Positions 1 to 9,196 of a stretch of 52,203 bases of DNA are shown here, in pieces. The DNA is taken from the NCBI GenBank assembly GCA_020854055.1, contig JADZGD010000094.1:1-52203 (forward strand), read 5' to 3'. The notes beneath the pieces are model-generated. The model did no database searches and was not told the DNA's origin. It was given only the letters and a program-made list of their open reading frames with translations. How positions within the stretch are numbered: the first letter of the stretch is position 1; every line of letters begins with the position of its first letter. The translations under genes were made by a program, and so were the position numbers. Origin of the DNA: Bryobacterales bacterium (lineage in GTDB: Bacteria > Acidobacteriota > Terriglobia > Bryobacterales > Bryobacteraceae).

Positions 1-554
1 CCGGGTAGCACGCAATTGACTGTGACTCCGCTGCCGGCGGCCGACTCGGCGATACCGCGCGAAACCGCCAGTTGCGCGGTCTTGGTCATGCCGTAGTGAA
101 CCATCTCGGGCGGAATCTGCAAGGCGGATTCGCTCGAAATGAACAGAATCCGTCCCCAGTTGCGCTCCCTCATCTTCGCCAGGTAATGCCGCGCCAGGCG
201 CACCCCGCTCATCACGTTCACCTCAAACAGGCGCTGCCATTCGCGATCCGGGATCTCCTCGAATGGCTGGGGGTTGAAAGTGCCCAGGTTATTTACCAGG
301 ATCTCCACTTCCGGATAACGGGTAACGGCCACTTGGGTCCCCTCCGCGGAACTCAGGTCGGCCGCCAGCCCATGAACGGTAGCGCCGGGGAATCGCCCGC
401 CGATGCGGAGGCAGGCTGCATCCACGCGCTGCTGGCCCCGGCCATTGACAATGACGCTAGCTCCTTCGCCCGCCAGGCCCTCGGCAATGGCGAAGCCGAT
501 GCCGGCCGTGGAGCCGGTGACGAGCGCGGTCTTCCCCTTGAGTTGCAGATCCAT
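1..554 (-). CDS. SDR-family oxidoreductase, 3' end cut by window
   Basis: The N-terminal 184 residues of a short-chain dehydrogenase/reductase are present; the gene runs off the left edge. Seen in the sequence: the cofactor motif TGSTAGIG near residue 14, the NNLG motif near residue 88, a catalytic Ser in ISSES and the YGMTK catalytic Tyr/Lys pair. These make it an NAD(P)-dependent Rossmann-fold oxidoreductase of about 250-260 residues when complete. The ATG lies three bases after the TAA of the upstream HAD gene, so it is the fourth gene of a leftward operon with tal-pgi and zwf. The substrate cannot be told. A 3-oxoacyl-ACP reductase-like or sugar/alcohol dehydrogenase role is possible. Confidence 0.9.
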   Translation of the reverse strand, partial: MDLQLKGKTALVTGSTAGIGFAIAEGLAGEGASVIVNGRGQQRVDAACLRIGGRFPGATVHGLAADLSSAEGTQVAVTRYPEVEILVNNLGTFNPQPFEEIPDREWQRLFEVNVMSGVRLARHYLAKMRERNWGRILFISSESALQIPPEMVHYGMTKTAQLAVSRGIAESAAGSGVTVNCVLP

Positions 555-557
555 TAA

Positions 558-1175
558 TTAATCTCCAAGGCCGGCCGCTGCCAGTGCGGCCAGTGTTTGG
601 GGAACGGACTGGTACTGGATCGTCGTGCCAAAACCAAGCCTGGCGGCGGTTTCGACAAACAGCGCCCGGTCATCCAGGTAGACCGACTCGGCCGGGCTGG
701 CCTGAGCCAGGTCGAGCGCCATGCGGAAGATGCGCGGGTCGGGCTTGCGCAGGCCGGTGAAGCAGGAGGACACGAAGAAGTCGATCACCGTATCGAGGGC
801 GAAGGTGCGGATGCGGTACTCGGTGAGTTCCCGTCCCTCGTTGCTGATGGCGGCAACCTGAAGCCCGTGGCGGCGCTTCAGTCGTGCCAGTTCGTTAAAC
901 ATCCCATCGAGCGGCTGCGACTGCTCGAACATGAAGCGGCGGAAGTCGTCGCGAGTGAACGGGCGCGGCCGATAAAGGACCGTGCGGTCGATATACACGT
1001 CCAAAGGAATGACGCCGGCCTCGTAAAGGTCGAAGATCAGGTGGTGCCGGTCGTCGTAATCGGCCGCGTCTAAATGGAATGTCTTGACCGCCAGGGCTCG
1101 CGACTGGTGATCCCAGCCGTTGGTCAAAAGCACTCCGCCGATATCGGTGAACAGGGTCCGTGTGTGCGCCGGCAT
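558..1175 (-). CDS. HAD-superfamily hydrolase (YihX-like)
   Basis: Probable cytoplasmic phosphatase of the haloacid dehalogenase superfamily, about 205 residues. The four HAD motifs are visible: FTDIGGVLL with nucleophile D11, AISNEGRE (motif II), RKPDPRIF (motif III lysine) and YLDDRALFV (motif IV acids). Motif I is DxG rather than DxD, as in the YihX/epoxide-hydrolase-N-like branch, so this is not necessarily a defect. An upstream in-frame start at 1211 would overlap the end of zwf. I prefer the ATG at 1175, four bases after the zwf stop, because the hydrophobic motif I then begins at residue 8 as usual. It sits between zwf and the SDR gene, so a sugar-phosphate substrate is plausible but unproven. 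Confidence 0.88.
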   Translation of the reverse strand: MPAHTRTLFTDIGGVLLTNGWDHQSRALAVKTFHLDAADYDDRHHLIFDLYEAGVIPLDVYIDRTVLYRPRPFTRDDFRRFMFEQSQPLDGMFNELARLKRRHGLQVAAISNEGRELTEYRIRTFALDTVIDFFVSSCFTGLRKPDPRIFRMALDLAQASPAESVYLDDRALFVETAARLGFGTTIQYQSVPQTLAALAAAGLGD

Positions 1176-1179
1176 CCGG

Positions 1180-2727
1180 TTATCCGATGGCGTGCCAATT
1201 CCGGCCGGCACGGTTCAGCATGTGGTCGGCTTCTTTGGGTCCCGCGGAAAAGGCGGGATAGGTTACAAGTCCCTCGCCGGGGTGCGCATCGAAGTATTCA
1301 ACGGCGGGTTCGACGGCGTTCCAGGCGGTTTCCACCATGTCGGCGCGGCGGAACAAAGTGGCGTCGCCCAGCATGCAGTCGTAAAGCAGCGTTTCGTAGC
1401 CGGTGCGGCAGACATCGCCGAAGTAATCGGCGTAGGCGAAGTGCATGGCCACGTGGCCCAGTTGCATCTCCGGTCCGGGGACTTTCGCGTCGAAGGTCAG
1501 TTGCACGCCCTCGGCCGGTTGGATCTGGAGTGTTAGCGCATTGGGCGAGAGCCGGCTGATGTCGGTCTCCCGGAACAGTTGCATCGGTGCGCGGCGGAAG
1601 CGAATCGTGATCTCGGTATCGCGCCTGGTGAGCCGTTTGCCGGTGCGGACGTAGAAGGGCACGCCGGCCCAGCGCCAGTTATCCAGGTGCAATTCGAGCG
1701 CGACGTAGGTCTCGGTGTTGGAATCGGGCTTCACGCCCGGCTCTTCGCGATACCCCACGGCGCTGCCGTCGTTGGCCCGGGTGTACTGGCCGCGCACGAT
1801 GCACTCGGAGATGTTCTCCGGTTCTATCCATTGCAGCGCCTCGAGAATCTTCATCTGTTCGTTTCGCACTGCATTGGCTTCGAAGGAAATGGGCGGCTCC
1901 ATGGCGGTGAGTTCTACCAGTTGGAAGACGTGATTGGGAACCATGTCCCGCAGCGCGCCGAAGCGTTCGTAATAAGCCGCGCGCAACTCCACGCCCACCG
2001 CTTCGGCGACCGTAATCTGCACGTTGTCGATGTAGCGCCGGTTCCAGATCGGCTCGAAGATGCCGTTGGCGAAGCGAAAAGCGAGAATGTTTTGAACCGT
2101 CTCTTTTCCGAGATAGTGGTCGATGCGGTAAATCTGGTCTTCGCCGAGAATCTTGGCCAGGCCCAGGTTTAGCTCCCGGGCGGTAGCGCGGTCGCGCCCA
2201 AATGGCTTCTCGATAATCAGCCGCCGCCAGCAGCCGTTGTCCTGCCGCAGCAGGCCGAGCGCCGCCAGCCGCTGGGGCAGTTCCAGGAAGAAGCGGGGAA
2301 TGGTGGCCAGGTAAAAGAGCGCATTGCCGCCGGCTCCGTACTTCTTGTCGATCTCGGCCAGGCGGCTCTTCAGCGTAGCCAACCCCTCCGGGTTCTCAAA
2401 ATCGGAGTTGATGAAGTAGCTGCGCTGGCGGATCCACTCCACTAACTCCGGCCGGCCGCCGTCGCAGCTAAACTCATGCAGAGCGCCGGCCAGTTTTTGG
2501 CGGAAGCCCTCCTCGTCATAGTCGGCCAGCGCGTAGCCCAGAATGGCGAAGTTCTCCGGCAACCGCTTTTGCTGGGCCAAGTTGTATAGCGCTGGCAGCA
2601 GCAGGCGTTTAGTGAGATCGCCCGAAGCGCCGAGAATCACGAACACGCATGGGTCGGAAGCGCGGAGAGAACTGGCTTCCTGCGCCGGGATGGTGACGAC
2701 GGGTGTGTTTACCGGTGTGTCCGCCAT
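1180..2727 (-). CDS. zwf: Glucose-6-phosphate 1-dehydrogenase
   Basis: Oxidises glucose 6-phosphate to 6-phosphogluconolactone with NAD(P)+, the entry to the oxidative pentose phosphate and Entner-Doudoroff routes. At 515 residues it is a normal length. The N-terminal Rossmann motif GASGDLTKR is at residues 33-41, EKPFG is near 173-177 and the active-site signature RIDHYLGKE is at 201-209. A GAGG Shine-Dalgarno site precedes the ATG, which lies three bases after the stop of tal-pgi, so the two genes are cotranscribed. No 6-phosphogluconolactonase or 6-phosphogluconate dehydrogenase gene is in the window; they must be elsewhere or replaced. Confidence 0.98.
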   Translation of the reverse strand: MADTPVNTPVVTIPAQEASSLRASDPCVFVILGASGDLTKRLLLPALYNLAQQKRLPENFAILGYALADYDEEGFRQKLAGALHEFSCDGGRPELVEWIRQRSYFINSDFENPEGLATLKSRLAEIDKKYGAGGNALFYLATIPRFFLELPQRLAALGLLRQDNGCWRRLIIEKPFGRDRATARELNLGLAKILGEDQIYRIDHYLGKETVQNILAFRFANGIFEPIWNRRYIDNVQITVAEAVGVELRAAYYERFGALRDMVPNHVFQLVELTAMEPPISFEANAVRNEQMKILEALQWIEPENISECIVRGQYTRANDGSAVGYREEPGVKPDSNTETYVALELHLDNWRWAGVPFYVRTGKRLTRRDTEITIRFRRAPMQLFRETDISRLSPNALTLQIQPAEGVQLTFDAKVPGPEMQLGHVAMHFAYADYFGDVCRTGYETLLYDCMLGDATLFRRADMVETAWNAVEPAVEYFDAHPGEGLVTYPAFSAGPKEADHMLNRAGRNWHAIG

Positions 2728-2730
2728 GTT

Positions 2731-5598
2731 TCATCCTCGGTTGGCCAGCGCAATGCGAATGGCCGCAACCAAGGCAGCCAACCCCTGCCGTGTGTCCGAT
2801 CCCAGGTGAACACGCAGGGCGCGGCGCTTGCGTTCGGAAAGCACCTCTAAGTCTCCCTGGGCCTGGGCTGCTTTGACGATGCCGAAGGTGTATTTCCGGC
2901 CGGGGATGGGAAGGTCTTCAGCGCCGGCCCCGGTGATCTGGATAAACACTCCGCTATTCGGTCCGCCTTTGTAAGCCTGTCCGGTTGAATGCAGGAAACG
3001 GGGTCCGAATCCCGCACAGGTGGCGCGGCCGGTGGCATCGCGCACGGCGGCGCGGACTGCCTGCAACAGTTGGTCATTTTCAGCGTTGCGGTTCAGGTAG
3101 GCCAGCAGCGCGAAGTAATCTCCTGCATGGAGTCGCTTCAGGTGGGCCTTGAGGTAGTGGACCAGGGTAGGGCTTCCGCCAGCCGCGGCCCGCAGTTCGC
3201 TGGCGTTGGCGGCGTCGGCGTAGAGCGCGATCGAGCCCTCTTCGTACAACGGCGTCCCAGTAACCAGCTTTCCGGTCTCTTCGTATTGAGTTGCCAGCTT
3301 GCGGGCGGCCACCTTGCTCGCTTCAACATCGGGCTGGTTGAACGGATTGATGCCGATGAGCTTACCCGCCACGGCGGTGGCCATCTCCCAACGGAAGAAC
3401 TCCTGGCCCAGATCGTAGAGGTCGTTCAGTTCGATCCTCACCACGGGCATCCCGGCCGCGGCCAGTTTGCCGATCGCCGCATCCTGGGCGGCGTCGGGAG
3501 CGGAGGCGTAGCGGATATAGACGAAGAAACGGTCCGCGCCGTAGTGTTCGGCCGAGGTTAGCGGCTCCCGGTCCACCGGAATGATGCCCTTTCCCTGCTT
3601 GCCGGTGGATTCGGCGATCAACTGTTCGAGCCAGGCGCCAAGCCCATTGATGGCCGGTGAAGTCACCAGCGTAATCTTGTCGCGGCCATGGTTGGCGAGT
3701 GCGCCCATCACGGTGCCGAGCACCACGCCCGGATTTTCTTTCGCCGGTATGCAGGGCGCGCAGGCCTGCATCATCACTTCGGCGCGCTCCAGGAAACGGT
3801 AGACGTCCAGCCCCATCGCCGCCGCCGGCGCCATGCCGAAGTCCGAAAGCGCGGAGTAGCGCCCGCCAATTTGCGGCACGCCGTGGAAGATGTGCCGGAA
3901 CCCGTCCCGTTTCGCTTCCTTCTCGAATGGCGAGCCGGGGTCGGTAATGGCGACGAAATGAAGCGGAGCGTCTTTGGCGCCGGTGGCCTCTTGCTGCCGC
4001 TTGAAGAAGTACTCTTTCAGAATGTTAGGTTCCAACGTGCTGCCGGATTTGCTGGAAACGATGAAAAGCGTGTGCTTGAGGTCGAGCGAACCTGCGGTGT
4101 CGCGGATCTGTCCCGGGTCGGTCGAATCGACAATGCGCAGCCGCGGAAAGCCTTCCTGCCGGCCGAAAGTCTCACCCAGCACTTCCGGGCAGAGGCTGGA
4201 ACCGCCCATGCCGAGCACGATCACGTCCTTGAAGCCGGCGGCGCGAATCTCTTCGCCGAAGCGGGTCAACTCACTCACCCGGCGAATCTGCTGATCGACG
4301 ATATCCAGCCAGCCAAGCCAGCGGTCCTCGCCGTCGCCGGTCCACACCGAGGCGTCCCGCTGCCAGAGTTTCCTGCTGGCGCCACTTTGTTCCCATTGGG
4401 CGAGCGCGCTCTCCACGACGCTACCGAGCGCAGCCGGCAGCATCAACTGCTGGCTGCCGGTGACGGCTGGCCCATCGGCCCGTAGGCGCGTGATGGACGC
4501 CAGCACCTTGTCGATCGCTTCCTGGAACAGTTCAACGCCTTTTGCCAGCAGTCCGTCGGTGACCTCGGTGAGCGAAATGCCGAGCCTCTCCAATTGCGCC
4601 AGTTCGCGGTTGGCCTCGTCCCAATTTTCAGTCAGTGAGTTCCGTAACTTGCCGTGGCCGCGGAAGGCGTCGGCGGTGGCCGGAGGAATGGTGTTGACGG
4701 TGTCCGGTCCCAGCAGTTCTTCAATATAGAGAACGTCGCTGTAGGCGTGGTTCTTGGTGCTGGTGCTGGCCCATAGCAGGCGCTGCACGCGCGCTCCGGC
4801 GGCGGCTAGCTGTTTCCACTCCTCACCGGAGAAGATCTCCTGGTACCGCCGGTAGGCATGCTTCGCGTTGGCGATGGCGATCTTGCCGCGCAAGGCGAGA
4901 ATTGACGCGCGTTCGGGCTCGGGAGCAGCGTTGGCTTTCTCCTCAAGCAGTTTGTCGACGGCGGAATCGATGCGGGAGACGAAAAAGCTGGCCACGCTCG
5001 AAAGGCTTACCGGCAGTCCCTTCGCGGCGCGGCGCTTTAGCGCGCGAACGTAGCCGCGAGCCACCTCGACGTATCTCTCCACGCCGAACAGCAGCGTGAT
5101 ATTGATGTTGATGCCCTCGAAAAGCAGCTCTTCGATGGCGGGAACGCCTTCGGCGGTAGCGGGCACCTTGATCATCACGTTGGGCCGGTTTACTTCGGCA
5201 AACAGGCGTCGTGCATCGGCTATCGTGCCCTCGGTGTCATGCGCCCGGAAGGGCCCGACTTCGAGACTGACAAAACCGTCGGCGCCGCCGGTGGCGTCAT
5301 ATACGGGGCGCAACACGTCGGCGGCGTCGCGAACATCGCGAACGGCAACGTGGTCGAAGATGGTCTGGGACGAGGACGCGGCTTCGCAAGTGGCGCCCTG
5401 TATCTGCTGCCGGTATTCGGTCTCTTCCATCGCCTTTTCCAGGATGGAAGGGTTTGAGGTTACGCCGCGCAATCCGTCTTCTTCCACCAGCCGCCTTAAA
5501 CCGCCGTGGCGTGTGAATTCGCGCCGGATATAGTCAAGCCAGAAAGCCTGGCCGAAGCCGGCAAGTTGTCTCAGAGGGTTCAGCGTGCTCGTTTGCAA
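2731..5598 (-). CDS. tal-pgi: Bifunctional transaldolase / glucose-6-phosphate isomerase fusion
   Basis: Two enzymes in one chain of 955 residues. The N-terminal part (about residues 1-365) is a transaldolase with GVTSNPSI near 45 and Schiff-base lysine K144 in NVMIKVPAT. The C-terminal part (about 400-950) is a phosphoglucose isomerase with the phosphate-binding SSKSGSTLEP loop and the QIGGRYSALSDFG motif. Transaldolase moves a dihydroxyacetone unit between sugar phosphates, and the isomerase interconverts glucose and fructose 6-phosphates. The reading frame is open further upstream to an ATG at 5676, but a strong Shine-Dalgarno GGAGGAG (5605-5611) lies six bases before a TTG at 5598, so I take TTG as the start. 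First gene of the leftward operon with zwf. Such fusions are known in several bacterial phyla. Confidence 0.95.
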   Translation of the reverse strand: MQTSTLNPLRQLAGFGQAFWLDYIRREFTRHGGLRRLVEEDGLRGVTSNPSILEKAMEETEYRQQIQGATCEAASSSQTIFDHVAVRDVRDAADVLRPVYDATGGADGFVSLEVGPFRAHDTEGTIADARRLFAEVNRPNVMIKVPATAEGVPAIEELLFEGININITLLFGVERYVEVARGYVRALKRRAAKGLPVSLSSVASFFVSRIDSAVDKLLEEKANAAPEPERASILALRGKIAIANAKHAYRRYQEIFSGEEWKQLAAAGARVQRLLWASTSTKNHAYSDVLYIEELLGPDTVNTIPPATADAFRGHGKLRNSLTENWDEANRELAQLERLGISLTEVTDGLLAKGVELFQEAIDKVLASITRLRADGPAVTGSQQLMLPAALGSVVESALAQWEQSGASRKLWQRDASVWTGDGEDRWLGWLDIVDQQIRRVSELTRFGEEIRAAGFKDVIVLGMGGSSLCPEVLGETFGRQEGFPRLRIVDSTDPGQIRDTAGSLDLKHTLFIVSSKSGSTLEPNILKEYFFKRQQEATGAKDAPLHFVAITDPGSPFEKEAKRDGFRHIFHGVPQIGGRYSALSDFGMAPAAAMGLDVYRFLERAEVMMQACAPCIPAKENPGVVLGTVMGALANHGRDKITLVTSPAINGLGAWLEQLIAESTGKQGKGIIPVDREPLTSAEHYGADRFFVYIRYASAPDAAQDAAIGKLAAAGMPVVRIELNDLYDLGQEFFRWEMATAVAGKLIGINPFNQPDVEASKVAARKLATQYEETGKLVTGTPLYEEGSIALYADAANASELRAAAGGSPTLVHYLKAHLKRLHAGDYFALLAYLNRNAENDQLLQAVRAAVRDATGRATCAGFGPRFLHSTGQAYKGGPNSGVFIQITGAGAEDLPIPGRKYTFGIVKAAQAQGDLEVLSERKRRALRVHLGSDTRQGLAALVAAIRIALANRG

Positions 5599-5604
5599 GG
5601 GTTG

Positions 5605-5611
5605 CTCCTCC
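5605..5611 (-). promoter_or_regulatory. Shine-Dalgarno site fixing the TTG start of tal-pgi
   Basis: On the minus strand this reads GGAGGAG, six bases before TTG at 5598. No such site precedes the upstream in-frame ATG at 5676, so this decides the start. A TTG start may hold down the yield of the fusion protein. Confidence 0.8.
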
Positions 5612-5730
5612 AGCTTCAAACTGACGGACAGAAACACAGGGGAAACAAGCAGACCACTCCTTCTATCATCGCGCAATTTGTACGTTGCCGCGCTGGATGC
5701 ATTCTTACATTGGGGGGAGTAGGTTGAGAG

Positions 5731-8121
5731 ATGAGCGCATTTGTCGAACCGGAGGTTCCCGTGACCGAGTCCTTATCCAATGAACAACTGCGATTGATCG
5801 ATGCCTGGTGGCGGGCCGCCAACTACCTGACGGTCGGACAGATCTACCTTCTCGACAACCCGCTGCTGAAAGAGCCGCTGGAGCCGGCCCACATCAAGCC
5901 GCGGCTGCTGGGGCATTGGGGCACATCGCCCGGCCTCAACCTGGTTTACGTACACGCCAACCGCGCCATCAAGGCGCGAAATCTCAACTCGATCTTCATT
6001 GCCGGTCCCGGACATGGCGGACCGGCCGTGGTAGCCAGCACCTATCTGGAAGGAACCTATAGCGAGATTTACCCCAATATCAGCCGGGATGCGGAGGGAA
6101 TGGGGCGGCTGTTCCGGCAATTCAGTTTTCCTGGCGGCATTCCAAGCCACGTTGCGCCGGAGACGCCGGGCTCCATTCACGAGGGCGGAGAACTCGGCTA
6201 CTCATTGCTGCACGCCTTCGGCGCCGCATTCGACAACCCGGACCTGTTGGTGTTTTGCGTGGTAGGCGACGGCGAAGCCGAAACCGGGGCGCTGGCCGCC
6301 AGTTGGCATTCGAATAAGTTCCTCAATCCCGCTCGAGACGGAGCGGTGCTGCCGATCCTCCATCTGAACGGATACAAGATCGCCGGCCCTACGCTGCTGG
6401 CGCGGATGGAGCGTGAGGAACTGGCCGATCTGTTTCAAGGCTATGGTTATGAGCCGAGCTTTGTGGAAGGCGACGACCCGCCGGACGTACACCGGAAGAT
6501 GGCCGCGGCGCTCGACAGCGTGCTGGACCGGATTGAGGCCATCCAGCGCGACGCCCGGGCGGGCGGGCAGCCCGTCCGCCCGCGCTGGCCGTTGATCGTG
6601 CTTCGGACGCCGAAGGGCTGGACCGGGCCCAAGACCGTCGATGGGGTGCCGGTGGAAGGAACGTTCCGCGCCCACCAGGTTCCGCTGGCCAACGTGCGCT
6701 CGAATTCAGATCACCTGCGCCAGCTCGAAGCCTGGATGCGCAGCTACCGGCCCGAGGAGTTGTTCGACCAGGCCGGTGCCTTGCGGCCCGAGATTGCCGC
6801 GCTGGCTCCCGCCGGAGAACGCCGCATGAGCGCCAATCCGGTGGCCAACGGAGGCCTGTTGCTGCGCGACCTGGCGCTGCCCGATTTTCGCGGCCACGCC
6901 GTGGCCGTCATCGAACCGGGCGGCGTGACCGCTGAGGCCACCATGATCGCCGGCAGGTTTCTTCGTGACGTCTTCAAACTTAATGCCGCGGCGGGCAACT
7001 TCCGCCTGATGGGGCCCGACGAGACAAACTCGAACCGGTTGGGGGCGGTGTTTGACGTGACCAACCGGGTGTCGATGGAAACCATTCTCCCCACCGACGA
7101 CCATCTGGCCCCCGACGGCCGGGTGATGGAGGTTCTCAGTGAACACATGTGCCAGGGCTGGCTGGAAGGTTACCTGCTGACCGGGCGGCACGGCTTCTTC
7201 TCATGCTATGAAGCGTTCATCCACATCGTCGATTCCATGTTTAACCAGCACGCCAAGTGGCTGAAGACCACCCGGCTGATTCCCTGGCGGCGGCCGGTGG
7301 CCTCGCTCAACTACCTGCTCACCTCGCACGTCTGGAGGCAGGATCACAACGGCTTCAGCCACCAGGACCCGGGCTTCATCGACCACGTTTGTAATAAGAA
7401 GGCCGATGTGGTGCGCGTTTATCTGCCGCCCGACGCCAACTGCCTGCTTTCGGTGATGGACCACTGCCTCCGCAGCCGGCACTATGTCAACGTCATCGTC
7501 GCCGGCAAGCAACCCGCTCCGCAGTGGCTCGATATGGAAGCGGCGGTGAGGCACTGTACCAACGGCATCGGCATCTGGGAGTGGGCAAGCAATGATGCCG
7601 GCGTGGAGCCGGACGTGGTCTTCGCCTGCGCCGGCGACGTGCCTACGCTCGAGACACTGGCGGCGGTCGAGATTCTGCGGGATACCTTCGAAGACCTTAG
7701 GATCCGCGTGGTCAACGTCGTCGATCTGATGACCCTGCAGCCCGCCACCGAGCACCCGCACGGGCTCCCGGACAAGGACTTCGATTCGCTGTTCACCACC
7801 GATAAGCCCGTGATCTTCGCCTATCACGGCTACCCCTGGTTGATTCACCGGCTCACCTATCGCCGGACCAACCACCACAACCTGCACGTGCGCGGCTATA
7901 AGGAGGAGGGGACCACCACCACACCGTTCGACATGACCGTGCTGAACGATCTGGATCGCTTCCACCTGGCCGGCGACGCCGTGGACCGGGTGCCGAAACT
8001 CCAGAAGGTGGGCGCCCACTTCAGGCAACAGTTGCGCAACAAGCTGATCGAGCACAAAGAGTACGTCGCTCGTCACGGCGACGATATGCCGGAGATCCGC
8101 GACTGGAAATGGTCTGGCTAA
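5731..8121 (+). CDS. xfp: Phosphoketolase (xylulose-5-P / fructose-6-P)
   Basis: Thiamine-diphosphate enzyme that splits xylulose 5-phosphate, and often fructose 6-phosphate, into acetyl phosphate plus glyceraldehyde 3-phosphate or erythrose 4-phosphate. The 796-residue length is typical. Seen: GHWGTSPG at 61-68, GPGHGGPA at 92-99, and the ThDP/Mg signature GDGEAETG at 179-186 followed by WHSNKFLNP. Later come GPDETNSNR and a catalytic-loop region around HQDPGF. It is transcribed divergently from tal-pgi-zwf across a 132-bp gap, so the pentose phosphate feed and its phosphoketolase drain may share control. No acetate kinase or phosphotransacetylase lies beside it. Confidence 0.97.
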   Translation: MSAFVEPEVPVTESLSNEQLRLIDAWWRAANYLTVGQIYLLDNPLLKEPLEPAHIKPRLLGHWGTSPGLNLVYVHANRAIKARNLNSIFIAGPGHGGPAVVASTYLEGTYSEIYPNISRDAEGMGRLFRQFSFPGGIPSHVAPETPGSIHEGGELGYSLLHAFGAAFDNPDLLVFCVVGDGEAETGALAASWHSNKFLNPARDGAVLPILHLNGYKIAGPTLLARMEREELADLFQGYGYEPSFVEGDDPPDVHRKMAAALDSVLDRIEAIQRDARAGGQPVRPRWPLIVLRTPKGWTGPKTVDGVPVEGTFRAHQVPLANVRSNSDHLRQLEAWMRSYRPEELFDQAGALRPEIAALAPAGERRMSANPVANGGLLLRDLALPDFRGHAVAVIEPGGVTAEATMIAGRFLRDVFKLNAAAGNFRLMGPDETNSNRLGAVFDVTNRVSMETILPTDDHLAPDGRVMEVLSEHMCQGWLEGYLLTGRHGFFSCYEAFIHIVDSMFNQHAKWLKTTRLIPWRRPVASLNYLLTSHVWRQDHNGFSHQDPGFIDHVCNKKADVVRVYLPPDANCLLSVMDHCLRSRHYVNVIVAGKQPAPQWLDMEAAVRHCTNGIGIWEWASNDAGVEPDVVFACAGDVPTLETLAAVEILRDTFEDLRIRVVNVVDLMTLQPATEHPHGLPDKDFDSLFTTDKPVIFAYHGYPWLIHRLTYRRTNHHNLHVRGYKEEGTTTTPFDMTVLNDLDRFHLAGDAVDRVPKLQKVGAHFRQQLRNKLIEHKEYVARHGDDMPEIRDWKWSG

Positions 8122-8149
8122 AACGGCTGCGGCCGGGCCGCAACAATAT

Positions 8150-8155
8150 TAGAAT
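8150..8155 (+). promoter_or_regulatory. Candidate -10 box just before the start codon at 8162
   Basis: TAGAAT, ending six bases before the ATG. This spacing puts the expected transcription start at the start codon. No clear -35 is seen at 16-18 bp, so the call rests on the -10 and on the same layout at other genes in the window. Confidence 0.4.
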
Positions 8156-8161
8156 CGAGGA

Positions 8162-9064
8162 ATGAGCAGTTCCGGCAAGTGGAGAGTTCGTCCGGCGTGG
8201 CTGACGCTAATCTGGGTGGCGGTGTGTTCGTTGGCGGCTTTCGGGCAGGGAAACCTGGCCGAGACTCTGGCCAAGGCGCCGCCCGAAATCGACCAGGCAT
8301 TGCGGACGCGAGTGCAGCAGTTTGTCGATCTGTTGGGTGAGCAGAAGTTCCGCCAGGCCGAATCGATGGTAGCGGAGGATTCCAAAGACCGCTACTACAA
8401 TATGGACAAGAACAGGATCGACGACTTCCGGTTTGTCAAGATCGTCTACGAAGACAACTACACACGGGCCATCGTCATCGGACTGCGCACGGCAGACCTG
8501 CCGGCGGCTGCTCCAGGCGCGGCGGGCGTTCCCGCCCAGGTGGCGCGAATCCCCGTCACCCTGCGGATGAACTGGAAGATCGAGAACGGCTTGTGGTGCT
8601 GGTATTTGCCGCCGGAAAAGGAGTTCCTGGAGACGCCGTGGGGTAAGATGCGGAATCCGAACTACCCCGGCAATAAGAACAAGCGCGGCAAGGAGGATCT
8701 GGCGGCGGCCCAGAAACAGACTGAACAACAGTTGAACGCGTTCCTTGCCAACACGCGCGCCGGTGTCAAGACGGATAAGCAATCGCTCGACTTTTCCAGC
8801 GGAACTCCAGCCACCAGCGAGGTGGCGATCACCAACATTCTGCCGGGGGCAGTAAAGTTGAGGCTGGAAATGGCCGAGGTGAAGGGACTGGCGCTGAAAC
8901 TGGAAAAGACGGACTTGGGACCCAATGAGTCCACCCGGCTGGTGGCTCACTACTCGGCGCCGGAGAAACTGACCAGGGCCGGGCTGGTGAGCGTGGTGGT
9001 TCGCGTTGAACCCACCGGGCAGGGAATTCCGATCGCTATCCACCTGCACCCGCCCAAGAGCTGA
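8162..9064 (+). CDS. Exported protein of unknown function with C-terminal Ig-like (DUF1573/BACON-type) region
   Basis: A 300-residue protein with a probable Sec signal: a basic start, then a hydrophobic stretch ending in LAAFGQG near residues 12-30. The middle (about 40-170) resembles no family I can name; it has a run of charged residues and a Trp-rich segment (ENGLWCWYLPP). The C-terminal 100 residues (FSSGTPATSEVAITN onward) look like the beta-sandwich domains that follow the pattern of DUF1573 or BACON repeats. A TAGAAT box lies six bases before the ATG, so transcription may begin at or next to the start codon. The function is unknown. An envelope location is inferred from the signal peptide. 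Confidence 0.75.
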   Translation: MSSSGKWRVRPAWLTLIWVAVCSLAAFGQGNLAETLAKAPPEIDQALRTRVQQFVDLLGEQKFRQAESMVAEDSKDRYYNMDKNRIDDFRFVKIVYEDNYTRAIVIGLRTADLPAAAPGAAGVPAQVARIPVTLRMNWKIENGLWCWYLPPEKEFLETPWGKMRNPNYPGNKNKRGKEDLAAAQKQTEQQLNAFLANTRAGVKTDKQSLDFSSGTPATSEVAITNILPGAVKLRLEMAEVKGLALKLEKTDLGPNESTRLVAHYSAPEKLTRAGLVSVVVRVEPTGQGIPIAIHLHPPKS

Positions 9065-9149
9065 CTGGCCTGTTGCGTGCAGTGATCTCCGTCGAGCGGC
9101 CCTCGCGGCGGTAAGTGTCGAGGGTGCGGCCGAAAAGCGGCAAGATTCG

Positions 9150-9167
9150 GTCTTTCACCCGAAAGAC
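9150..9167 (+). promoter_or_regulatory. Perfect 7-bp stem-loop upstream of an orphan gene
   Basis: GTCTTTC, loop ACCC, GAAAGAC, ending 29 bases before the ATG at 9197. No U-tract follows, so it is not a standard terminator of the preceding gene. It may be a leader hairpin of the gene at 9197. Confidence 0.4.
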
Positions 9168-9196
9168 GACGAAATTTTGCCACCTGGAGATCACCG

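Noticed and set aside
558-1175. HAD protein as a dead phosphatase because motif I lacks the second Asp
   Set aside because: DxG in motif I is common in the YihX-like branch, so it is not evidence of inactivity.
9106-9140. Sigma-28-like promoter before the orphan gene (TAAG ... GCCGAAAA)
   Set aside because: The spacing is 13 rather than 15 bases and no motility genes are near.
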